Source: Faecalicatena_A orotica
GTDB taxonomy: Bacteria > Bacillota > Clostridia > Lachnospirales > Lachnospiraceae
Strand: one strand, 5' to 3'
Length of the DNA: 37,954 bases
NCBI RefSeq assembly: GCF_040545875.1
Contig: NZ_JBEPMR010000023.1
Position 1 is the first letter of the stretch. Each line of letters starts with the position of its first letter. This document shows, in pieces, positions 7,726 to 14,492 of the stretch. The notes under the pieces are model-generated. The model saw only the letters and a program-made list of their open reading frames with translations. It searched no databases and was not told the origin of the DNA. The position numbers were made by a program, and so were the translations under genes.

Positions 7726-9538
7726 ACGTTTCACCCTCCCTGCTCCCCTTCAACGGCAGATATAAACTAAACTGTGTATACTCTCCTTCCTGACTCTCAA
7801 TTTCCATATGGTATTTGTTTCCATATATCAGTTTTAATCTCTGGTGGATGTTCAGTATACCGAATGATTTTGTAATACTTTTCCCTGTTTCCAAACTCTC
7901 CCTCAGCTGCTTTAACCTTTCCTCTTTTATACCTGTGCCATTATCATATACACTGATTTTCAGTATTTCATTTGGACTGTCAGCCGTAACACTAATATGA
8001 ATCTGACATTTTTCTTCATTCGGCCTCAGCCCATGATGCAGTACATTCTCCACCAATGGCTGTATGGTCAGCTTTGGTATCCAGACATTTTCCGTGTCTT
8101 CATCACACTCTATCGTATATTCCATATATTCAATATAGCGGAGCTGTTGTAACTCTATATAATTACGTGTCAACTCCACCTCTTCTTTTATTGTAATAAT
8201 TTCTTTCCCCGAGGAAAGAGACAGCCGATAGAAGCTTACCAGATTCTGAATCGTTGCAAGTGCCTTTTCTGTCATCCCCAGTTTGATAAAAGAAGAGATG
8301 ATCCCCATCGTATTATATAGGAAATGCGGAACAATCTGGGCCTGTAATAAGCGTACTTCATTATGACGGCGCTGCCTTTGTTCCTCATAAATCTGTTGCA
8401 TTGATGCATCAAGTTCATCCATAAGCTCGTTAAACCTGCTGCCCAAGACTCCAATTTCTCCGGTATCTCTTTCCTGAAAACGAAGGTGGCTGTTCTTATC
8501 CTCTGTCTTTATCTTCTCCATAACTCCCATCAGTTCTCCCAATGGTTTTGTAACCCTGTTCGACACAAACCACGCACTGACAGTTGCCAGGATGACCGCA
8601 AAAAACATCATGATTCCGATAAAAATCTTTAAACTGTTCTGCTGCTCTCCGAGTTCATCCATCGTAGTCTCACATACCAGCTTGATGCCTTTCTTTCCAA
8701 TCATCCGGCTTACATACAGGAGCGGATCCTGTCCTTTCTCCTCTTTTAAAAGTACCCCATCCTGCATACATTTTTCATATTCTTCCTTTGAAAGCTCCAA
8801 CGTAGTATTGGCTTTCTCATAGAGTTCCTCCTTATTAACTGCAGACACAATAGTGTCATCAGCGTTTACCAGATAATATCTGTTTTTCCGTTCTTCCTTT
8901 TTAGGTTCCAAAATCTCTGCAAAGCTGGATTCCCTCACATATACAGCAATTGCCCCCACTCTTCCAGACAATTGGTTATTTACTGATTTCACCACGGCAA
9001 ATCCATAATCAGGCTTTTTTACATAAGACCGGTATTGCCTAAGTGTCAACAGGTCTGTCCAAATCGGCTGACTCTGCGAGTTTGCGGTTTTCAGAATCTC
9101 ATCAGGAATGTTCTTTGCATCGCTCTCCATTGGATCATAATAATAGGTATAAACTTTATTTTCCCCCGTATAGATTTCCAGACTATATATCATGGATGTA
9201 GAAAAAATAAGCTGGCTGCTGAATTTATCCCATTTTTGTTTCACTGCCAGCTGGCTCAATATGCGGTTCTCATCTTCCATATTCTGATATTCTATGATTG
9301 TATCCTGTACTTCCTGATTCAAAGACAGATACTTTGTAAAATCTTCCATGTATGTAATGAGTGTCTCTACATTTTTTTGCATCGTATTTACAGTTTCCTG
9401 ATAATCATCTACCATACGTTCTGTTAGCAGTTCTTCAAACTGCTGACTGGAAACATACCCAAAAATCAGCACAATGACCGCCGTAATCAGTATAATCGTA
9501 ATTAAAATAGCATTCCTCAATTTCAACCGCTTTTTCAT
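7718..9538 (-). CDS. YesM-like sensor histidine kinase
   Basis: This 606-residue membrane kinase is of the LytS/YesM class. It has a first membrane helix at about 10-30, an extracellular sensing domain of about 270 residues, a second helix near 304-326, a HAMP linker (NRVTKPLGELMGVMEKI), and the His_kinase domain with phospho-acceptor His405 (QIVPHFLYNT). The ATP-binding N-box (IQPLVENVLHHGL) and G1 (VYDNGTGI) follow. The stop overlaps the regulator start, so the pair is translationally coupled. A promoter with two palindromes lies directly upstream (9601-9646). The signal is unknown; related systems sense extracellular saccharides, often via the binding protein. Confidence 0.93.
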   Translation of the reverse strand: MKKRLKLRNAILITIILITAVIVLIFGYVSSQQFEELLTERMVDDYQETVNTMQKNVETLITYMEDFTKYLSLNQEVQDTIIEYQNMEDENRILSQLAVKQKWDKFSSQLIFSTSMIYSLEIYTGENKVYTYYYDPMESDAKNIPDEILKTANSQSQPIWTDLLTLRQYRSYVKKPDYGFAVVKSVNNQLSGRVGAIAVYVRESSFAEILEPKKEERKNRYYLVNADDTIVSAVNKEELYEKANTTLELSKEEYEKCMQDGVLLKEEKGQDPLLYVSRMIGKKGIKLVCETTMDELGEQQNSLKIFIGIMMFFAVILATVSAWFVSNRVTKPLGELMGVMEKIKTEDKNSHLRFQERDTGEIGVLGSRFNELMDELDASMQQIYEEQRQRRHNEVRLLQAQIVPHFLYNTMGIISSFIKLGMTEKALATIQNLVSFYRLSLSSGKEIITIKEEVELTRNYIELQQLRYIEYMEYTIECDEDTENVWIPKLTIQPLVENVLHHGLRPNEEKCQIHISVTADSPNEILKISVYDNGTGIKEERLKQLRESLETGKSITKSFGILNIHQRLKLIYGNKYHMEIESQEGEYTQFSLYLPLKGSREGETYV

Positions 9539-9600
9539 AGGTTCCCCTCATTTCACCACACAAATCAGGCGTACATTCTTATAAGATAAAAAGACAGATG

Positions 9601-9636
9601 CATGTATACATAAATAATTTTATCAATGTATACATG
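9601..9636. promoter_or_regulatory. Twin palindromic operators before the kinase gene
   Basis: The 10-base palindrome ATGTATACAT occurs twice, at 9602-9611 and 9626-9635, 24 bases centre to centre; one further base on each outer side extends the inverted symmetry. One copy sits between the -35 and -10, the other at the expected transcription start. The GTATAC core resembles sites of HutC-type GntR repressors, which is an inference only. Confidence 0.55.
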
Positions 9637-9646
9637 TGGCTGTCAA
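9617..9646 (-). promoter_or_regulatory. Promoter of the kinase/regulator genes
   Basis: Read on the - strand, a perfect TTGACA (9641-9646) is followed after 18 bases by TAAAAT (9617-9622). It lies 79 bases before the kinase start, separates the two-component genes from the permeases upstream, and is interleaved with the twin palindromes. Confidence 0.65.
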
Positions 9647-9668
9647 TTTGATTTACATATCGTTTCTA

Positions 9669-10508
9669 CTATTTTAGTCCGGAAGAACCACACATTGCCT
9701 GCTCAATCTGCTTATTACAAAACATAAATACGACAATTACAGGAAGTGATGTAATGGCAACTGCTGCACCGACCTCACCCCAGTTTGTTATATTGAACTG
9801 TCCGAAAAACAAATCCAGTGCAAGCGGAATTGATCTCATATCTTCACCCATCGCAAGAACACTTGCCAATGCATACTCATTCCAGTTCGTGATATACACC
9901 ATCATTGCCTGTGTCACAAGTGCCGGTTTCACCATCGGAACCATAATGCTTATAAACGTCCTATATACGTTACAGCCATCAATGGCCGCCGCCTCTTCCA
10001 TTTCTACCGGAATGCTGCGGAAGAATGCACATATCATCAATATCGCACTCGCCATAGTAAATGCGGCATATGGCAGAATCAATGACCAGTATGTTCCTTT
10101 TATTCCAAGTGTCATAACCAGGCGGTACACCGGGATCATCATGACAGCGATCGGGACCAGCATACCAATTGTAAAATACATTCTGAATGAATTGGCATGT
10201 TTCATACGCATTCTAGTAATTGCATAAGCAATCATAACGCTTACAGCAAGGCATAATACCAAAGCGCCTGCAGTATAGATAAAGCTGTTCTTCAATAGAT
10301 TCGGAATATCAATCCTTTGCCAAGCCGCTGAAAAATTTTCAAAATGCAGTCCATTTGGTATTGCCCACGGTTCTCCTGCCGCCTGTACCGTATCCTTTAA
10401 AGAAAGCGAAAACATCCAGTATAAGGGAAGCAAAAACAGTATTGCAAAAATAATCAATATTCCGTCTCTGATCACACGTCCAATTCTCATTCCCATTTTC
10501 ATCTTCAT
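9669..10508 (-). CDS. CUT1 sugar ABC transporter permease, MalG/YesQ-like
   Basis: This is a 279-residue inner-membrane permease with six predicted helices. The conserved cytoplasmic EAA loop is present (VEMEEAAAIDGCNVYRTFISIMVP), which contacts the ATPase. The ATG at 10508 is preferred because AGGAGGTGA precedes it by seven bases; the open frame reaches back to 10541 inside the upstream permease gene. It forms the channel with the permease at 10522. No matching ATPase gene is in the window, so a shared MsmX/MsmK-type ATPase must serve it. Confidence 0.93.
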   Translation of the reverse strand: MKMKMGMRIGRVIRDGILIIFAILFLLPLYWMFSLSLKDTVQAAGEPWAIPNGLHFENFSAAWQRIDIPNLLKNSFIYTAGALVLCLAVSVMIAYAITRMRMKHANSFRMYFTIGMLVPIAVMMIPVYRLVMTLGIKGTYWSLILPYAAFTMASAILMICAFFRSIPVEMEEAAAIDGCNVYRTFISIMVPMVKPALVTQAMMVYITNWNEYALASVLAMGEDMRSIPLALDLFFGQFNITNWGEVGAAVAITSLPVIVVFMFCNKQIEQAMCGSSGLK

Positions 10509-10521
10509 CTTGTCACCTCCT

Positions 10522-11406
10522 CTAATACTCAATCGGCTCACGTGCGACGAACTTGTTTATAATAAATGCCCAGAAAATACATTCCAGCAAGAACAACAAT
10601 GCGATGGCGCACCCATACCCAAATCGATTTGTTTTAAATGCCTGATAGAACATTTCATAAATAACTGTCCTTGAAGCCCTTCCCGGGCCCCCTCTTGTCA
10701 TAATCGCGATTTGCGAATACATTCCCAAAGTTCCGATTGTTGCTCCGATCAGAACATATTTCAATACATCCTGCAGCAAAGGAATGGTAATATGGATGCT
10801 TGCCTTTAAGAATCCCGCTCCGTCAATCAGGGCTGCTTCATAGAATTCTCCCGGAATGGTACGGATTCCTGTATAGAATAATAGGGAGTTCATCCCCAAA
10901 TACTGCCAGATATAAGCAATGGCAATACAGGTCATAACCGTTTTAGAATCCGACAGCCATGATCTTGTTAAGTTCTCAAGCCCCACTGAATTTAAAATCG
11001 AATTCAGAAGCCCTACATTCGTATCAAAGATTCCCAATACAAAGAACTTACCGACAACTGCAACTGACAGTACGATGGGGAACAGTGCTGCAAACCTATA
11101 GATAGCCTTTGCAGCCTTTCCTGCACGGTCCAGCATCAATGCCAGGAGAAGTGACCCCGGAATACCAACCAACAGCTCTAACGCAAGAAGCCAGTATGTA
11201 TTCTTATGTGCCGCCCAGAAAGCCGGTGACTTTAATGTCGTAACATAGTTCTCAATCCCTACCCATCCCAGCGATGCCGCGCCATTATGGTTCTGGAGGC
11301 TCATGATGAAGCATGGCACAATGGAATAAATAACAAACACTGTAAACAGTATAAATCCTGGTAAAATAAATACCAGTTTCGCTCGTTTCGAATAGAAACT
11401 TTTCAT
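10522..11406 (-). CDS. CUT1 sugar ABC transporter permease, MalF/YesP-like
   Basis: This is a 294-residue permease. A short cytoplasmic N-terminus with basic residues (YSKRAK) leads into a first helix (LVFILPGFILFTVFVIYSIV), and the EAA loop motif (PGEFYEAALIDGAGFLKASIHITIPLL) is typical of the MalF side. GAGGAGG lies eight bases upstream of its ATG. It ends 13 bases before the MalG-like permease start. Together with the binding protein at 5037 it would import an oligosaccharide; given the mannosidase and phosphomannose isomerase in the same operon, a mannose-containing substrate is plausible. Confidence 0.93.
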   Translation of the reverse strand: MKSFYSKRAKLVFILPGFILFTVFVIYSIVPCFIMSLQNHNGAASLGWVGIENYVTTLKSPAFWAAHKNTYWLLALELLVGIPGSLLLALMLDRAGKAAKAIYRFAALFPIVLSVAVVGKFFVLGIFDTNVGLLNSILNSVGLENLTRSWLSDSKTVMTCIAIAYIWQYLGMNSLLFYTGIRTIPGEFYEAALIDGAGFLKASIHITIPLLQDVLKYVLIGATIGTLGMYSQIAIMTRGGPGRASRTVIYEMFYQAFKTNRFGYGCAIALLFLLECIFWAFIINKFVAREPIEY

Positions 11407-11445
11407 AACTTATTTCCTCCTCTTCTCAATTTTGCGTTCTTCGCT

Positions 11446-12099
11446 TTATCTGAATCCGTATCTCCAATCCCCGTTGTCTTCTTCCTGTTTCGGCATATAT
11501 TTATGCATTCCCGGCTCCGAGAGATAAGAAATCAAAAACATTGCCAGTGATGGAAATATAATCACCAACGGAAACGATGCCAGGACCAGAATTACAGCTG
11601 CGACAATAACCAGAAACATCGGCAGGCTTCTTATGATATTCCTGGCCGCAATAACATAATTCAGCTGAATGGTCTTTCCAAATGTATTCGAGAATCTTGA
11701 AAACACAGGGATCAGCCAAAGTACATTCATCAGATATAAAGCCGTCACAACCAGCAGGACTACTGCCATAATGAATCCACCTGCAGTTCTGCCCTGCATG
11801 AGGCCAAATACGCGGTAATCAGCAAATCCAACTGCCACGCCAATCATACCGTAAAATATGGTCAGTGAAATCCCCGGCTTCAAATTTTTCTTATAAGCTT
11901 CTTTGAACTCCTCAAATGCTTTCCCCCGTTCATAGCGCACACATTTCACCGTGGTATGATACATGCTTGATGTCGAAGTGAGAATCGTGATAATGGGAAT
12001 GCATCCAACGAACCACAATAAAGTGATGACCACCATATCGGCCATTTTGCTGGTAACCGAATAAAACTTTCCTTCGACACTAAAAATCCTGCTCACCAT
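11446..12099 (-). CDS. YesL-like (DUF624) membrane protein
   Basis: This 217-residue protein has five or so hydrophobic segments and matches the YesL/DUF624 pattern: an N-terminal FYSVTSKMADMVVITLLWF, then IPIITILTSTSSMYHTTVKCVR and GKAFEEFKEAYKKNLKPG. YesL proteins are found with YesMN kinases and CUT1 sugar permeases in many Firmicutes; their biochemical role is not established. Its ATG lies inside the 3' end of the upstream URO-D-like gene (20-base overlap), which implies translational coupling. It precedes the permeases by 39 bases. Confidence 0.88.
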   Translation of the reverse strand: MVSRIFSVEGKFYSVTSKMADMVVITLLWFVGCIPIITILTSTSSMYHTTVKCVRYERGKAFEEFKEAYKKNLKPGISLTIFYGMIGVAVGFADYRVFGLMQGRTAGGFIMAVVLLVVTALYLMNVLWLIPVFSRFSNTFGKTIQLNYVIAARNIIRSLPMFLVIVAAVILVLASFPLVIIFPSLAMFLISYLSEPGMHKYMPKQEEDNGDWRYGFR

Positions 12100-13135
12100 T
12101 CATACTCCCATCTTCTTTATCAAAGAAATACATTGCCTTTGCATTCTCAATTTGAACGGCATCTGTCAATATATTGCAGGTTGAAAGAATAAAACCGTCT
12201 GGTCCTGCCTTATCTGCGAGGTCCTTCACTTCTTTTTTCACTTCCTTTGGTGTTCCAAATGGAAGCAGATAATTCAGGTCTACGTTGCCAATCAGGCATA
12301 GTTTATTGCCAAATTCTTGTTTCACCTTCTCAATATCCATGCCCGCGGAAGGCTGCAGTGACTGTATCGCATCGAACCCACAATCTACAATATCCTGCAG
12401 TACATCCGCCAGATAGCCGTCACTGTGGAAGATAACCGGCACATCCTTATATTCCTTTATTTCCTGAATTACCTTTTTATAAAATGGAAAAGCCACCAGT
12501 TTCATCGTGTCAGGCGGAAGCAGAAGCCCCGTATTAAACGCGATGTCGTCCGTTATGAGGATTGCCTCTGCTCCCTTGTCCAGAAACATCTTGGCCCTGC
12601 CAACTTCAAATGCCATAATCTTTTCTGCGAACTGTGCCACCAATTCTGGATCTGTCATACAATAACACATATAATCTTCCATTCCCAATGCCCAGTCAAG
12701 CGCACTCACCGGTCCGTTAATCTGGGATATTAGGAACAAATCCGTATTTGCTTTATAAAACTCCAGCAGATGACTCGTTGCCACGGATAAATCTGCTGTC
12801 TGATATTCTTCCACATCCTCAATATCTTCCAGCGCAGGTTTCAGAAGCTGGAAGCTGTGAGGTGTCTCCTTGAATATATCCCCATATGGGCTTTGGTAAA
12901 TTGGATATCCATCTTCCGCGTATCCCAACAATGTTTTTGGAAATTCATGTATATTGATAAAATCCATTTCCAGTGCTTTCCTCACATAGATCTCTTTTCC
13001 CAACGGTGACATTGGTGTCTCAACATCTGCCAGAAAGTTTTCTATAAATCCCCCTTCAATTGCCAGCTCTCCCCTTGGAATTCTATCTACTGGTTCCCGT
13101 TTCAAAGCTGCTAAAACCCGCTCTTTCCTGTTCAT
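12080..13135 (-). CDS. URO-D superfamily protein, not HemE (paralog 1)
   Basis: This 351-residue protein has the uroporphyrinogen decarboxylase/MtaA fold signature: N-terminal MNRKERVLAALKREPVDRIP, VIFHSDGYLADVLQDIVDCG, LIGNVDLNYLLPFGTPKEV and FILSTCNI. It retains His237 and Cys320 at positions where MtaA-type methyltransferases hold zinc (H-x-C...C), but the middle residue is Asp239, not Cys. The Arg/Asp residues that bind porphyrin near the HemE N-terminus are absent. The ATG at 13135 has AGGAGG just upstream. Its place between sugar enzymes and sugar permeases argues for a role in carbohydrate chemistry or one-carbon transfer; no corrinoid protein is nearby. Function unknown. Confidence 0.88.
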   Translation of the reverse strand: MNRKERVLAALKREPVDRIPRGELAIEGGFIENFLADVETPMSPLGKEIYVRKALEMDFINIHEFPKTLLGYAEDGYPIYQSPYGDIFKETPHSFQLLKPALEDIEDVEEYQTADLSVATSHLLEFYKANTDLFLISQINGPVSALDWALGMEDYMCYCMTDPELVAQFAEKIMAFEVGRAKMFLDKGAEAILITDDIAFNTGLLLPPDTMKLVAFPFYKKVIQEIKEYKDVPVIFHSDGYLADVLQDIVDCGFDAIQSLQPSAGMDIEKVKQEFGNKLCLIGNVDLNYLLPFGTPKEVKKEVKDLADKAGPDGFILSTCNILTDAVQIENAKAMYFFDKEDGSMNGEQDF

Positions 13136-13183
13136 ATATTCCTCCTGTCTGCTAAAAAAACTTATCCACATCTCGCTGTCTTT

Positions 13184-13543
13184 CTACACAATCTTTCCCC
13201 ATGTTTCAAACACTTTAAACACATTCTGCGGATTCACTCCAACGCCAAAATCACACTGGGCAATACATCCGCCGTCTTTCCACAGATGATCTTTGACGTT
13301 TTTTACAGCGTTTTCTACATCCTCACTGCTTCCGAATGGCAATATATTCTGTCTGTCAATCTCGCCCCAGAAGGTAATCTGCCCTCTAAACTGCTCCAAT
13401 TTTTCCAGTCCCATACAAAAAATTTGGGAATTCAGTGCATCAATTCCTATTTCAATCAAATCCGGTATAATATCCAGAATATATCCATCTGAGTCTGATA
13501 GACTAATCTTCTTGATTCTGTCATACTTCCCACCTCTGGTCAA
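13184..13543 (-). pseudogene. C-terminal remnant of a URO-D-like gene
   Basis: The 119-residue reading frame matches only the last third of the neighbouring URO-D-like proteins, aligning with paralog 1 from about residue 236 onward (DSDGYILDIIPDLIEIG, then ITFWGEIDRQNILPFGSSEDV). The first ~235 residues are missing, and the equivalent of the metal-site His is Asp. The only start is a TTG that overlaps the isomerase stop by 4 bases, and no good ribosome-binding site is seen. It is therefore most likely a deletion remnant, although coupled translation of a small protein cannot be excluded. Confidence 0.75.
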
Positions 13544-14481
13544 AGTGTCGTCACTAGCACTTCACATTTGCCTTCCATTTCATAATTTCCCGTATCAGCA
13601 GTAATAAAAAGGCTGTCCCCTTTTCGGAATATAAGTTCCTCTTTCCCTGCCTGGATAGTGCCTTCCCCATCCAGTACAAGCATACTTACAAACGTAGCAG
13701 GATCGATGGTCCCTGACATGCGCTTCATAATGCTGCCATCGAGTACCAGCTTATCTACGGTAAAATATTCGCAGGATGCAATGTGGGGCTCAAACGATTT
13801 TTGCCTGAGGATGGGGATACGTTTCGTCACCTGTAATGCCTTTTCGATATGCAGATCCCGTTCCTTACCATTCTTGTCCTTCCGTCCGTAGTCATATACC
13901 CGGTATGTCACATTCGAATTTTGCTGAATCTCTGCAATCACATTTCCTTTTCCGATTGCGTGAATTGTTCCCGGCTCGATAAACAGCACATCTCCCTTTT
14001 TTACGTACACTTTATTGAGCACTTCCAGCAATGTATTGTCTCTGATTCTCTGCTCCAATTCTTCCTTGCTCACTTCTTTGGAAAATCCATAGTAGAGGCT
14101 TGCACCCTCTTCACAGTCCACTACATACCACATCTCGGTCTTCCCATACTGTCTTTCATTTTCTATGGCATACTCATCACTCGGGTGCACCTGGATGGAA
14201 AGGTCTTCCGCAGCATCTATAAACTTAATCAATACCGGAAACTGCTCGAATTTTCTTGCATTTCTGCCAAGTATTTTTTTCCCCTCCATAAGGATGTACT
14301 CTTCCAATGTCTCCCCGGCATATTCTCCGGCCGCAATATAACTGTGGCCGTCCTTGTGACAGGAGAGTTCCCACGATTCCGCAAGAACTTCCCCATCATA
14401 TTCCTTATAAAAATCTGTCATTAACTTTCTTCCGCCCCATAAATAGTCTTTATAACTCGGACGAAGCTTCACCAGTGCCAT
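13540..14481 (-). CDS. manA: Mannose-6-phosphate isomerase, class I (bacterial short type)
   Basis: This 313-residue cupin enzyme interconverts mannose-6-phosphate and fructose-6-phosphate. The metal ligands are visible: His99 in QVHPSD, Glu116 in GKTEMWYV and His174 in GTIHAIG. The IAEIQQNSNVTYRVYDYGR motif with catalytic Arg194 follows. The N-terminus (LRPSYKDYLWGGRKL) is typical of the Bacillus/Clostridia ManA group, whose usual length is about 310-320 residues. It starts 11 bases after the GH38 gene with GAGGTGGAA upstream, so the two are co-translated. It would funnel released mannose, once phosphorylated, into glycolysis; no mannokinase gene is in the window. Confidence 0.93.
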   Translation of the reverse strand: MALVKLRPSYKDYLWGGRKLMTDFYKEYDGEVLAESWELSCHKDGHSYIAAGEYAGETLEEYILMEGKKILGRNARKFEQFPVLIKFIDAAEDLSIQVHPSDEYAIENERQYGKTEMWYVVDCEEGASLYYGFSKEVSKEELEQRIRDNTLLEVLNKVYVKKGDVLFIEPGTIHAIGKGNVIAEIQQNSNVTYRVYDYGRKDKNGKERDLHIEKALQVTKRIPILRQKSFEPHIASCEYFTVDKLVLDGSIMKRMSGTIDPATFVSMLVLDGEGTIQAGKEELIFRKGDSLFITADTGNYEMEGKCEVLVTTL

Positions 14482-14492
14482 GCTTCCACCTC

